The notes under the pieces: generated by a model
What the model was told of the DNA's origin: nothing
The model's input: only the letters and a program-made list of their open reading frames with translations
Database searches by the model: none
Origin: WHSW01 sp963769945
GTDB lineage: Bacteria; Actinomycetota; Thermoleophilia; Solirubrobacterales; 70-9
Length of the DNA: 64,000 nucleotides
Direction of reading: 5' to 3'
Assembly: GCA_963769945.1 (NCBI GenBank)
Contig: CAVYOA010000001.1
Span: 62,001 to 126,000, forward strand
Position numbers and translations under genes: made by a program
Shown: piece after piece, positions 17,942-27,332 of the stretch
Position numbering within the stretch: the stretch's first letter is position 1
Layout of the letters: every line of letters begins with the position of its first letter

Positions 17942-19288
17942 TTATAGCTGCCTGCGCCCCTGTCGCGGCTCACGTTGCTTCTTCGGAACGAAATCGATCA
18001 CCAGCGGGACGCCCTCAAGCTCGTACTGCTCGCGTATCCGATTCTCCAGGTGATAGGCCCAGTCGCGGGTGATCAGCCGGCGATCATTGACCTGGATCGC
18101 GATTCGCGGCGGACGCACGCCGATCTGGGCCGAGTAGTAGAGGCGCAGGCGCTTGCCGCGGCGCTGGGGCGGCGGATGGGTGGCGACCACCTCGCCAACG
18201 AAACGGTTGAGCTCGGGCGTCGGCGTGCGCTGGGCGCGCTTGTCGGCGAGCTCGATCGCGCGCTCGAGCAGCTTCGCAACGGCCCGGCCGCTGGTCGCCG
18301 AGCAGGCGATCACAGGAGGCCGCTGGCGGATCCGCTTCGACAGCCGCGCCCGCGCGTCTTCAAGCTCAACCTCGCCGATATCCCACTTGTTCAGCGCGAC
18401 CAGAGTTGCGCAGCCGGTCTTCATCGCGAGCTCGCCGATCCGCAGATCCTCGGCCGTGATTCCCTCAGCGGCATCGCAGACGAGCACAGCGACGTCGGCC
18501 CGCTCAGCCGCGCGTTCGGAACGCAGCTGCGCGTAATAATCGACCGTCCCCGCGACCTTGGTCCGGCGGCGAATACCGGCGGTGTCGATCAGGGTCAGGG
18601 CGCGCCCCGCGACCTCGAGCGGCGTATCGATCGAGTCGCGCGTGGTCCCGGCCAACTCCGAGACGATCACTCGCTCGGTACCCAGAAACGCATTCACAAG
18701 CGAGGACTTGCCAACGTTCGGGCGCCCGATAACCGCAACCGCCACGCGGTCGGGCTCATCGGCGGCCGGGTCAGTCGTTGGATAGGCGTCGAGCAGCATC
18801 TCCACCAGCCGATCGAGCAGATCACCCGTTCCGCGGCCGTGGGTGGCGGAGACCGCGACCGGCTCGCCGAGGCCGAGCGCGTAGAGGTCGGCGACAAGCG
18901 GTTCCTCGGTGGCGGAGTCGACCTTGTTGGCGACGACCACGACCGCGGCATCGGAGCGCTGCAGGATCGCGGCTACCTCGGCGTCGCCGGGGCGCAGTCC
19001 CGCTCGCGCGTCGATCACCATCGCGACGACGTCGGCATCGGCAATTCCCTGGCGAGCCTGGTCCTGGATCGCGCGCGAGAGTGAGTCCTCGGCGGCGAGG
19101 TCGACGCCCCCGGTATCGACGAGCTCGAAGCGGACCCCGTTCCACTCGCATACCAAGGCCTTGCGATCGCGGGTAACGCCCGCCTGCTTGTGCACGACCG
19201 CCTCGCGACCGCCGACGAGGCGATTGACCAACGTCGACTTGCCGACGTTGGGAAAGCCGACGATCGCGATCCGTGGCAGGCGGCTCAT
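17942..19288 (-). CDS. der: Ribosome-associated GTPase Der (EngA)
   Basis: Double GTPase needed for 50S subunit maturation. Two G domains are visible, with P-loops GFPNVGKSTL and GRPNVGKSSL, G3 motifs DTGG and DTAG, and G4 motifs NKVD and NKWD. A C-terminal KH-like domain ends in a basic tail. The start overlaps the cmk stop by 4 bases, the usual cmk-der pairing. Confidence 0.96.
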   Translation of the reverse strand: MSRLPRIAIVGFPNVGKSTLVNRLVGGREAVVHKQAGVTRDRKALVCEWNGVRFELVDTGGVDLAAEDSLSRAIQDQARQGIADADVVAMVIDARAGLRPGDAEVAAILQRSDAAVVVVANKVDSATEEPLVADLYALGLGEPVAVSATHGRGTGDLLDRLVEMLLDAYPTTDPAADEPDRVAVAVIGRPNVGKSSLVNAFLGTERVIVSELAGTTRDSIDTPLEVAGRALTLIDTAGIRRRTKVAGTVDYYAQLRSERAAERADVAVLVCDAAEGITAEDLRIGELAMKTGCATLVALNKWDIGEVELEDARARLSKRIRQRPPVIACSATSGRAVAKLLERAIELADKRAQRTPTPELNRFVGEVVATHPPPQRRGKRLRLYYSAQIGVRPPRIAIQVNDRRLITRDWAYHLENRIREQYELEGVPLVIDFVPKKQREPRQGRRQL

Positions 19289-19935
19289 CGAGGCGCCGGG
19301 GCGAGCCCGCGTTCGCGAGCAAGCGCGACGACCCGCGCGACCACCTCTTCGATCGTGAAGCCGGTCGTGTCGAGCTCGACAGCATCGTCGGCAGCGCGGA
19401 GGGCGCCGTGGTCGCGGCCGCGGTCACGGCTGTCGCGCTCGCGCTGCGCGGCGAGAACCGCGGGCGCGGCCTCTCCGGTCTGCCGCGCCCGTCGCCGCGC
19501 GCGCTCCTCATCGCTGGCGCTGAGGAACACCTTCAGCGGCGATTCGGGGCTGACCACCGTGCCGATGTCGCGACCCTCGGCGACGTAGTCGGAGCCGGCG
19601 ATCATGGCTCGCTGGCGGGCGACCATCGCCGTTCGTACGCGCCTATGTACGGAGACCCGCGATGCGGCCGCGGTCACGTCGGGCGCGCGAATCAGCTCCT
19701 GAACTTCTTCGCCATCGAGCATGACCAAGGCTTCGCGCAGGTCGATCGTAATCCGCTCGGCCAGCCCGCCCGCCGCGGCCTCGTCATCGGCGTCGATCCC
19801 GGCTCGGATCGCGGCCAGCGCGACGCAGCGATACATCGCGCCGGAATCGAGGTAGGTGAAGCCGAGCGCGGCGGCGACGCCACGCGCAACAGTTGACTTG
19901 CCGGCTCCGGCGGGGCCGTCGATCGCGATCACCAT
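19285..19935 (-). CDS. cmk: Cytidylate kinase
   Basis: Phosphorylates CMP and dCMP. The P-loop GPAGAGKST is at residues 8-16 from the ATG at 19935. The family motif GRDIGTVVSPESPLKVFL and the DAVELDT segment follow. The 216-residue length is normal; the upstream open frame to 20007 runs into the divergent cupin promoter and is not used. A TATATT hexamer lies 10 bases upstream of the ATG. Confidence 0.94.
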   Translation of the reverse strand: MVIAIDGPAGAGKSTVARGVAAALGFTYLDSGAMYRCVALAAIRAGIDADDEAAAGGLAERITIDLREALVMLDGEEVQELIRAPDVTAAASRVSVHRRVRTAMVARQRAMIAGSDYVAEGRDIGTVVSPESPLKVFLSASDEERARRRARQTGEAAPAVLAAQRERDSRDRGRDHGALRAADDAVELDTTGFTIEEVVARVVALARERGLAPAPR

Positions 19936-19962
19936 TGGCCCGGTGAATATAGGGTTGGGGCC

Positions 19963-20298
19963 ATGCAGACCTGGGATACCGCCACGCTCGACGTCCAACC
20001 CCAACAACCACAGGTGCTCTCATCCGATGATGAGGGGCGAGTGATCGCGCTGCACTTGCTTGCCGGCCAACGGCTGCTCGAACACCAAGTCCACGAGCGC
20101 GCCTGGCTCGTCGTCATCACCGGCAAGATCGAGATCTCAGAGCCCGGAGGGGATCCGATCGTCGGCGAAGCCGGATTCCTCGCAGCCTTCGACCCCAATG
20201 AACGCCACGAGGTCGCGGCGGTACAGGACTCGCGAATGCTCCTGGTGCTATCGCCCTGGCCAGGCGAGGGGCACCCCTCCTCCGCAACCGGCGCTTAG
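19963..20298 (+). CDS. Small cupin-domain protein
   Basis: A 111-residue single-domain cupin. Motif 1 is degenerate (HQVHERAWLVVITGKIEI) and motif 2 ends with NERHEVAAVQ, leaving two or three histidines that could bind a metal. Substrate unknown. TAGGGT lies 7 bases before the ATG, a leaderless layout. It stands alone, facing cmk and converging on aroA. Confidence 0.8.
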   Translation: MQTWDTATLDVQPQQPQVLSSDDEGRVIALHLLAGQRLLEHQVHERAWLVVITGKIEISEPGGDPIVGEAGFLAAFDPNERHEVAAVQDSRMLLVLSPWPGEGHPSSATGA

Positions 20299-20320
20299 AG
20301 CTCCCGCACTCGCATCTCGC

Positions 20321-21704
20321 TCACCTCAGCAGGGCGAGATCTTCCTCGAAACCGGGATAACTCACCCCCGCGGCACCGAAACCGCCGACGGCGACACCTT
20401 CGCGCGACGCAAGGCCCGCGACCGCGCCCAACATCGCCAGGCGATGGTCGCCGGCACTGTCGATGGCGCCGCCACCCAGCCCGCCGCCGCCCGTGACGAC
20501 GAAGCCATCCTCGGTCGCCTCGATCTCGGCTCCGAGACCGCGGAGCCCGTCGACGACGGTGGCGATGCGATCCGACTCCTTGTGGCGCAGCTCCTCGGCG
20601 CCGCTGACGACGGTCTCGCCCTCGGCAAAGCAGGCCGCCAGCGCCAGGATCGGAAGTTCGTCGATCGCCAGGGCGATCTCGCCGGCGCCGACTCGGGCGG
20701 CCTGAAGCGGTCCCGAGCGGGCGATGATCGTCGCCACGGGCTCGTTTTCGGCCGCGCCGGTCTCGATCACCTCGATCGCCGCGCCCATCCGGGTGAGGAT
20801 GCCAAGCAGCCCGATTCGGCCCGGGTTGATGCCAACGCCCTCCAGGCGCACCTCGCTGCCTTTGACAAGCGCGGCGGCAACGATGAAGAAGGCGGCGGAG
20901 GAAAAATCGCCGGGGATCGTGAGCTGACCGAGCTCGAGCGACGTGGCCGGCTCGACTGTGACCCGCTGCGCCGGCATCGCGCCGCGAATCGTCACCGGCG
21001 TCGAGGCGTTCTCGGTCAGCACCTTCGCCCCGGCGGCGCGCAGCATGCGCTCTGTGTGATCGCGCGTCGGCTGCAGCTCGATCACGCTCGTCGGCCCGTC
21101 GGCCAGCAGCCCCGCGAGCAGGATGCACGACTTGACCTGGGCGCTGGCGACCGGGAGCTTGTACTCGATCCCACTCAGAGCCTCCGCGCGAATTGTCAGC
21201 GGGGGGTATCGATGGTCGTCCCGAGCAGTGAGGTCGGCACGCATCAGTGAGAGGGGCTTGACGATTCGGTCTATTGGGCGGCGGCTGATCGAGTCGTCGC
21301 CGAACAGGGTCCACAGGCCGCTGGGCTGCCCCGCCAGCCAGCCGGGCAGCAGACGAAGCAGCGTGCCCGCGTTGCCGACATCGATCTCCAGCGGGCCACG
21401 GCTTGTGCTCCAGCCTCGTGCTCCGCGAAGTCCGACACCGCGTACCGTCAGATCGAGCGGCAGATTTCGCTGAATTATTTGGCGTTTTCTGCCGCTCGAT
21501 GTCCCGGAGACCTCACTGACCTCGGCGCCGAGCGCGTGGATCGCCTCCAGGGTCGATCGCGTGTCGGCCGCGTCCAGATAGCCGCGGATGGTCGTCTCCC
21601 CCGCGCTCATCGCCGCGATCGATCGCCGCTCGGTGCGAGATCGACTTATCGGGAGGTGGCACCAGCGTGCCGCGGAGCGGTCCCGAGGGGTCGAAGCGGG
21701 TCAT
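20321..21704 (-). CDS. aroA: 3-phosphoshikimate 1-carboxyvinyltransferase (EPSP synthase), frame broken
   Basis: Adds enolpyruvyl to shikimate 3-phosphate. The true N-terminus begins at 21704 (MTRFDPSGPLRGTL then PPPDKSISHRAA) and overlaps tyrA as ATGA. A +1 G in GATCGATC near 21619-21622 throws the frame, and the remaining 429 residues continue in the next frame from MSAGETTIRGYL. Motifs visible: DKSISHR (PEP/S3P site), GNAGTLLRLLPG, and HKESDRI near the C-terminus. The gene is otherwise complete (about 460 residues). Confidence 0.92.
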
Positions 21705-22798
21705 CGCTCGCTGGCGGCGACGACCGAGACGACGTGGCCGAGCCCGCGGACCACTTCGGCGGCGCGATCGGCCGCTTCGGCGCCGGCGATCCAGACCGAG
21801 ATCGCCCCGGTCCGCATGTCGGGCGCCGGATACAGCGCCATGTCCTCGATGTTGACGCCTGCGCTGCCGAGCTCGAGCGCGATCTCGGCCACGGTTCCCG
21901 GACGGTTCTCGACGCCGATCCGCAGCTCGTGCAGATCGCCGCCGATGAGGTCTGATTCGAGTAGGCGGCGGCGGTCGTCGCCGGCACTGCGATGCCAATC
22001 GGCGACGCCTGCGGCGTCGCCACTTCGGATGATCCGTGCCGCTTCGCCGAGGCGCACGATCACGGCGTCGATCTCCGCAGCCACGGCGTCGCGGTTGGTG
22101 GCGAAGATGTCGCCCCAGATGACCGGATTGGCGCCGGCGACGCGAGTCGTGTCGCGGAAGCTTCTCCCCACCTCGGGCAGGCGCTCGGCCTCTTCGGCGA
22201 GGGCGTCGGCGGCCTGGCCGACGAGGACGTTGGCGAGCACGTGCGGGAGGTGGCTGACGGTCGCCATCACCCGGTCATGCGTCTCGGGGTCGATCGCCTG
22301 CGGGCGAGCTCCGAGCTCGGTCACGGTTCGCTGCAGCAGGTCGTAAGCGAGCCCACTCGACTCGGGGGTCGGAGTCAGATACCACCGAGCTCCCTCGAGC
22401 ATCTCGGCCCGCGCGTTGTCGACCCCGGCGGTTTCGGCGCCGGCGAGCGGATGACCACCGATGAAGCGCGCTCGATCGGGGTGGCCATCGAGGGCAGCGG
22501 CCAGCGCCTGCTTGGTCGAGCCGACGTCGGTGACCACGGTCTCGTCACCGCTGGCGGCGAGCGCCTCGGCGACGAGAGCGGGCAGCACCCGCACAGGGGC
22601 GGCGCAGAAGACGACCTCGGCGCTGTCCACCGCATCCTCGATCGACTCGGCGCTGCGGTCGAGCGCACCGAGCTCGACGGCGCGGGCCGCCGTGGCGACG
22701 TCGGGGTCGAAGCCGATGACCTGGGCCTTGAGCCTGCGGCGCGCGGCGAGCCCGATCGAGCCCCCGATCAACCCGACGCCGAGTAGCGCGATCCGCAA
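21701..22798 (-). CDS. tyrA: Prephenate dehydrogenase with C-terminal ACT domain
   Basis: NAD(P)-dependent step toward tyrosine. An N-terminal Rossmann motif (LLGVGLIGGSIGLAARR) is followed by the helical domain with GGHPLAGAETAG and SHLPHVLAN. A C-terminal ACT domain from about residue 290 (LHELRIGVENRPGTVAEI) suggests amino-acid feedback. It follows aroF by 9 bases and overlaps aroA by 4. Confidence 0.92.
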   Translation of the reverse strand: MRIALLGVGLIGGSIGLAARRRLKAQVIGFDPDVATAARAVELGALDRSAESIEDAVDSAEVVFCAAPVRVLPALVAEALAASGDETVVTDVGSTKQALAAALDGHPDRARFIGGHPLAGAETAGVDNARAEMLEGARWYLTPTPESSGLAYDLLQRTVTELGARPQAIDPETHDRVMATVSHLPHVLANVLVGQAADALAEEAERLPEVGRSFRDTTRVAGANPVIWGDIFATNRDAVAAEIDAVIVRLGEAARIIRSGDAAGVADWHRSAGDDRRRLLESDLIGGDLHELRIGVENRPGTVAEIALELGSAGVNIEDMALYPAPDMRTGAISVWIAGAEAADRAAEVVRGLGHVVSVVAASER

Positions 22799-22807
22799 GC
22801 GCTCGGC

Positions 22808-23830
22808 TCAGGCGGTGACGAGCTTGCCTGCGACCTCGGCCACTGCGCGTACCTGGTCGGCATAGTCGGCGAACTCGGATGTCGGCAGCGCCTGCGGTCC
22901 GTCGCAGATGGCGCGCTCGGGATCTGGGTGAACCTCGACGAGGATGCCGTCGGCGCCCGCCGCGGCCGCGGCCAGCGACATTGCCGGAACCCAATCGCGC
23001 CGCCCGGGCGCGTGGCTGGGATCCACGACGACGGGCAAGTGCGTGAGCTCGCGCAGAGCTGGGACCGCGAGCAGATCGAGGGTGAAGCGATATGCCGTCT
23101 CAAAGGTGCGGATGCCGCGCTCGCACAGGATCACGTTCGGGTTGCCCTCCTTGAGCACGTACTCGGACGCCATCAGCAGATCTTCGAGGGTCGAGGAGAG
23201 CCCGCGCTTCAACAGCACCGCCTTGCCGGTGCGCCCGGCCTCGGTCAGCAGCGAGTAGTTCTGCATGTTGCGGGCGCCGATCTGGATCACATCGGCGACC
23301 TCGACCACGTCCTCGACGTCGCGCACGTCCATGAGCTCGGTGACGATCGGCAGCCCGGTCTCATCCTTGGCCTCCTGCAGCAGGCGCAGGCCCTCGACGC
23401 CGAGACCCTGGAAGCTGTACGGCGAGGTTCGCGGCTTGTAGGCACCGCCGCGCAGCATCGTCGCGCCCGCGTCGGCGACAAGTCGTGCGACCTCGAGCGT
23501 TTGCTCGCGGCTCTCCACCGTGCAGGGGCCGGCGATCAAGCCGAAATGGTCGCCGCCAAGCTTGCGGCCGTCGATCTCGACGACGGTGCGCTCGCCCTTC
23601 TTGAACTGCGCAGAAGCGAGCTTGTATGGCTTGAGGATCGGGACCAGGTGGTCGACGCCCGCGGTCATCTCGAGCCCGAGCGCGGCAACGCGGTCGCGAT
23701 CACCGATCGCGCCGATTACCGTCAACAGCTCTCCGGTCGAGAGATGGGCCGAACAGCCGACCTCCTCGATCCGCTCGACGACGTGAGCGATCTGCTCGGG
23801 CGTCGCCCCCTCTTTCATCACGATCATCAT
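22808..23830 (-). CDS. aroF: 3-deoxy-7-phosphoheptulonate (DAHP) synthase, AroF type
   Basis: Commits PEP and erythrose 4-phosphate to aromatic synthesis. The 340-residue protein has the N-terminal ferredoxin-like regulatory domain (MMIVMKEGATPEQI to about 70) found in Thermotoga-type enzymes, then the barrel with GPCTVES, LRGGAYKPRTSPYSFQG and DPSHAPGRRDWV. A GGAG lies about 10 bases before the ATG, so unlike many neighbours it appears to have a leader, and that leader is structured. Confidence 0.94.
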   Translation of the reverse strand: MMIVMKEGATPEQIAHVVERIEEVGCSAHLSTGELLTVIGAIGDRDRVAALGLEMTAGVDHLVPILKPYKLASAQFKKGERTVVEIDGRKLGGDHFGLIAGPCTVESREQTLEVARLVADAGATMLRGGAYKPRTSPYSFQGLGVEGLRLLQEAKDETGLPIVTELMDVRDVEDVVEVADVIQIGARNMQNYSLLTEAGRTGKAVLLKRGLSSTLEDLLMASEYVLKEGNPNVILCERGIRTFETAYRFTLDLLAVPALRELTHLPVVVDPSHAPGRRDWVPAMSLAAAAAGADGILVEVHPDPERAICDGPQALPTSEFADYADQVRAVAEVAGKLVTA

Positions 23831-24102
23831 CTTCTTAAGTCTCCGTCCGCTTCTAATGCGTTCTGGCGTACCTGCTGGAAGGGCTAGCTTGGGGCTACGG
23901 CGTCCGGTGGGGGGTTTCCTGCTTGTGAATGGCCTTGCGGCCGACCGGACGCCTAGCTAAATCGCCAGTAATAGGAAAACCACGCACGCCACTCGGAGCC
24001 CGGGAGGGCCACTTCGGGAGCAGACGCGAAGACGCGGTTCATCGCCGTGTATTGAAGCACGGGCGCCACCAATCCGCAAACTGCGGCGTCTAGGATCGAC
24101 CG
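23831..24102. promoter_or_regulatory. aroF leader/promoter region with nested hairpins
   Basis: Intergenic stretch of 272 bases between divergent aroF and the M15 peptidase gene. A perfect 10-base inverted repeat GGCGTCCGGT / ACCGGACGCC occupies 23899-23908 and 23944-23953. Inside its loop is GGCC-TTGC-GGCC (23931-23942), which on the minus strand is a stem closed by a GCAA (GNRA) tetraloop. TAGCT (23885-23889) and AGCTA (23955-23959) extend the stem. Transcribed toward aroF it would form a structured 5' leader. No T-run follows on either strand, so it is not a classic terminator. TAGGAT at 24091-24096 serves the M15 gene. Confidence 0.5.
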
Positions 24103-24741
24103 ATGCTTGCAAGCGGATTGCTCTCAGCCGTGGCCGCGGTCTCGCTCGCGGCGAGCCCGCCACCGTTTCAGGGCAGCACGCAGCCGATCGAGGGCAAGGT
24201 GCGCGATCGCATCGAAGGCAGCTCCTGGCGTTCAGGCTGCCCCGTGGCGCTCGAAAAGCTGGCCCTGCTCGAGGTCACCCACTGGGGCTTCGACTCAGAG
24301 CCGCATCGGGGCAAGCTGGTCGTCCACGAGCGCTTCGGCGACGAGATCGTCGCCGTGATGAAGCGGCTCTACAAGCTGCGCTACCCGATCCGCCGCATGG
24401 AGCTGATCGACCGCTACGACGCCGACGACAACCGCTCGATGAACGCCGACAACACCTCGGCCTTCAACTGCCGCTTCGTCGCCGGCACCCAGCGCTGGTC
24501 AAATCACGCCTACGGCCTCGCGATCGATATCAACCCGATCGAGAACCCCTACGTCTCGGGCTCACACGTCTCTCCCCCCGCCGGAGCCCCGTTCGCCGAC
24601 CGCTCCCGAAACGCGCCCGGCATGATCCACGATGGCGACGAGGTCGAGCGGGCCTTCGCCAAGAAAGCGGGCTGGGAGTGGCTCGGCGACGGCCCGCAGT
24701 CGATCCGCGACTACCAGCACTTCTCGGCCGACGGCAGCTGA
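24103..24741 (+). CDS. Secreted M15-family peptidase (D-Ala-D-Ala carboxypeptidase-like)
   Basis: The signal peptide (MLASGLLSAVAAVSLAASP) is followed by a 190-residue M15 domain. The zinc-binding signature NHAYGLAIDINPIENP supplies His and Asp ligands, and YQHFS near the end supplies the third His. These enzymes trim peptidoglycan peptides. A leaderless layout, TAGGAT-N6-ATG, fixes the start. It converges on the first SBBP gene with only 3 bases between stops. Confidence 0.85.
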   Translation: MLASGLLSAVAAVSLAASPPPFQGSTQPIEGKVRDRIEGSSWRSGCPVALEKLALLEVTHWGFDSEPHRGKLVVHERFGDEIVAVMKRLYKLRYPIRRMELIDRYDADDNRSMNADNTSAFNCRFVAGTQRWSNHAYGLAIDINPIENPYVSGSHVSPPAGAPFADRSRNAPGMIHDGDEVERAFAKKAGWEWLGDGPQSIRDYQHFSADGS

Positions 24742-24744
24742 GCG

Positions 24745-27261
24745 CTACTTCCGCTTCTTCTTCTTGACCTTGACCTTCTTGGTGTTCGAGGTGTCGGCGA
24801 GACAGACGGCGCTTTCGCCGAGCTCGGCCCGGTAGAGATAGGTCTTCTTCACCTTGACCTTGAGCGCGAACTTGCCGGTGGCGTTGGTCTTGTCGGTGGT
24901 GAAGGTCTTGAACGCGGAGCCCTTCTTCACCCGCTGAAGCTCGACCGTCTGGCTCGCCACGCACGACGATCCGGCGGGCGAGTCGACGGTGCCCGAGAGC
25001 GTCACCTTCTTGCCCTTCTTCACCTTGGATTTCGAAGTGTCGAGGCTGAGGGCGCGGCTGGACTTGGCTGCGGGGGGCGGCGGGATTGGGCAGCCGTCGT
25101 TTGACGCAGGACCCGCGTCTGAAGGGCAGTTGTCTGCGGAATCGACGATTCCGTCGCCGTCGGTGTCAAACGTGAGCTTGGAGACGAACGCATCGCCGAG
25201 GGTCGAGTCACTCTCGATCTGGCCAACCGTGTCGAAGTTGGTGGAGAAGGTCTCGCCGGTTATGTACGCGGCGCCGGCGGCGTCGACGGCTATTCCCCTG
25301 CCGCGCTCAGTCGCGTCGCCGCCAAGGTAGGTCGAGTAGGCGAGCGCGCTGCCTGCCGGCGCCAGTTTGGAGACGAACACGTCGGTCCCGGTCGAGTCGC
25401 CCTCGACCTGTCCGGCTGCATCGAAGTCGGTCGAGTCCGTCTCACCGGTGACGAAAGCGGCGCCGGCATCATCCACGGCCACGGCGTACGCCCTGTCGAT
25501 CGCGTTGCCGCCGAGGTAGGTGGAATACGCGAGGTCGAGACCAGAAGGAGTGAGCTTGGAGACAAACGCGTCTTGGCCGACCGAATCAACCTCGATCGGA
25601 TTCACCGTGTTGAAGTTCGTCGAATCGGTCTGACCGGTGATGTACGCGGCGCCGGAGCCGTCGACGTCGATCGCGAGCCCCCTGTCGAACGAGTTGCCAC
25701 CGAGGTAAGTCGAGTAGGCGAGCGCGCTCCCGGCCGGATTCAGCTTCGAGACGAACGCGTCGGTCAGAGGGGCGTCTCCTTCGATCTGGCCGACCGTGTT
25801 GAAGTCGGTCGAATCAGTGAAGCCGGTGACGTAAGCGGCGCCGGCGGAGTCGACGGCGATGCCGCTGCCGGTGTCGAACGAGTTGCCGCCGAGGTAGGTC
25901 GAGTAGGCGAGTGTGCCAACCGGCGTGAGCTTGGCGATGAAGGCATCGGCGAATCCGTCCCCCGGGTCGCTTTCGATCTGGCCAACCGTGTTGAAGTCGG
26001 TCGACTGGGTCTCGCCGGTGACATAAGCGGCGCCGGCACTATCGACTGCGATTGCGCTGCCGATGTCGGAGCCGCCTCCGCCCAGGTAGGTCGAGTAGGC
26101 CAAGTCGCCGCCATTGGGAGTCAACTTCGAGATGAAGGCGTCGCCATTGGCGTCGCCGGAGTCGCCCTCGATCCCGGCGACCGTATCGAAGTCGGTAGAG
26201 AAGGTATCGCCCGTGACGTAGGCGGCGCCGGCAGCGTCGACGGCGATGCCGCTGCCACGGTCGGACGCGTCCCCGCCCAAGTAGGTCGAGTACGCGAGGG
26301 CGTTGCCGGTGGGGGTGAGCTTGGAGACGAAGGCGTCGAAGCTGGCGGAGTCCCCCTCGATCTGCCCGACGCTGTTGAAGTCGACCGAGCCGGTGGAGCC
26401 GGTGACATAGGCGGCCCCAGACCCGTCGACGGCGATCGCGAAGGCAGCGTCGTCCTGGTCTCCCCCCAAGTACGTCGAATAGGCGAGCACCAGTGGATCG
26501 ATAACGAGCGGCCGCGAGCGGTCATAGGCGCCGAGCTCGAAGCCGATGGTGCGGTCGCGAAGGGCGAAGCCGGCCTCGACCACATGGCGCTCGCCGGCGA
26601 TCGTCTGGTAGGCGATCGGAGCCTTCTGGCGCACGCTTGCGCGACCCGCGTCGATGATGAGATCGCCGCTGGCCGCAAGGCGAAGGCTCTCAGCGCCCGT
26701 GACCTCCATTGCAATTCGAGCGGGCTCAGCGCCTGGCGCAAGGCGGAAGTCGTATTCGAGCTGGCGCTGATTGCCGCGCCAGTCGAGGTCGATGCCGGGA
26801 TAGACGTCCGGGTAGCGCACGCGCTCGAAGGTGGCGATCTCGCGCTTCCACGTAGAGCGCTCGCCAACCAGGTAGTTGACCTCGCCCGGCAGCCGCTCGA
26901 GGGCCTGGGGCTTGGTCGCCGCGGCGCCGCCGGCGAGCTCCAGCCCGAGGGCCTCGCTTCGCTTGCCCTCGCCCAACATCAGCGTGGCGCCCGCCGGGCC
27001 GACGAGGGTGGTCGCGCCGGGGGTGCGGGCGATGAAGTCGACCTCGGGGCCCGCGCGCCCGGCGTCGCGCTCGAATGAGAGCGGCAGCTCGCCGTAAGCG
27101 CGCTCGGCGCTGGCGGTGCCCTCGGGGCCTGAGAACGGAAGCGACAGCTCAGGGGCCGCAGAGCGGACATGCGCGAAGAGCAAGAAACCCGCGGTGAGCG
27201 CCAGCATGCTGAGCGCGATGGCTGGCCTGAGGGGATGTCGTCCAGCCCATGTCCCTGGCAT
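24745..27261 (-). CDS. Seven-repeat SBBP beta-propeller surface protein, copy 1
   Basis: An 838-residue exported protein. Order: signal/anchor helix (residues 10-30), a conserved N-terminal domain (residues 50-280) found ahead of SBBP propellers, seven repeats of 55-60 residues each opening with LAYSTYLGG and containing GAAYVTG, a calcium-type thrombospondin-3 motif (DTDGDGIVDSADNCP), and an Ig-like Lys-rich tail (TSKSKVKKGKKVTLSG, ending KVKVKKKKRK). Seven repeats match one closed propeller. The ATG at 27261 is chosen because a TAGGAT-N8-ATG layout and signal peptide follow, while the open frame upstream is a shadow of copy 2. Function unknown; adhesion or wall association is inference. Confidence 0.85.
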   Translation of the reverse strand: MPGTWAGRHPLRPAIALSMLALTAGFLLFAHVRSAAPELSLPFSGPEGTASAERAYGELPLSFERDAGRAGPEVDFIARTPGATTLVGPAGATLMLGEGKRSEALGLELAGGAAATKPQALERLPGEVNYLVGERSTWKREIATFERVRYPDVYPGIDLDWRGNQRQLEYDFRLAPGAEPARIAMEVTGAESLRLAASGDLIIDAGRASVRQKAPIAYQTIAGERHVVEAGFALRDRTIGFELGAYDRSRPLVIDPLVLAYSTYLGGDQDDAAFAIAVDGSGAAYVTGSTGSVDFNSVGQIEGDSASFDAFVSKLTPTGNALAYSTYLGGDASDRGSGIAVDAAGAAYVTGDTFSTDFDTVAGIEGDSGDANGDAFISKLTPNGGDLAYSTYLGGGGSDIGSAIAVDSAGAAYVTGETQSTDFNTVGQIESDPGDGFADAFIAKLTPVGTLAYSTYLGGNSFDTGSGIAVDSAGAAYVTGFTDSTDFNTVGQIEGDAPLTDAFVSKLNPAGSALAYSTYLGGNSFDRGLAIDVDGSGAAYITGQTDSTNFNTVNPIEVDSVGQDAFVSKLTPSGLDLAYSTYLGGNAIDRAYAVAVDDAGAAFVTGETDSTDFDAAGQVEGDSTGTDVFVSKLAPAGSALAYSTYLGGDATERGRGIAVDAAGAAYITGETFSTNFDTVGQIESDSTLGDAFVSKLTFDTDGDGIVDSADNCPSDAGPASNDGCPIPPPPAAKSSRALSLDTSKSKVKKGKKVTLSGTVDSPAGSSCVASQTVELQRVKKGSAFKTFTTDKTNATGKFALKVKVKKTYLYRAELGESAVCLADTSNTKKVKVKKKKRK
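26521..26844. repeat. 324-bp segment identical to 29106-29429
   Basis: The part of SBBP copy 1 that encodes the end of the N-terminal domain matches copy 2 base for base across 324 positions by eye, while the propeller repeats that follow differ strongly. The 3' ends of the two genes (about 24760-25100 and 27340-27690) are also near identical. This suggests recent gene conversion or a recent duplication with fast repeat divergence. Confidence 0.85.
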
Positions 27262-27332
27262 CCGCGGCGATCCTAGCCCGCCCGGCACGGGCGTGTCAAG
27301 CTCTGGGTCGGCCCACTGCCAGAAGCGGAGCG

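Noticed and set aside
23899..23953. Intrinsic terminator between aroF and the M15 gene
   Set aside because: The genes are divergent and no T-run follows the hairpin on either strand.
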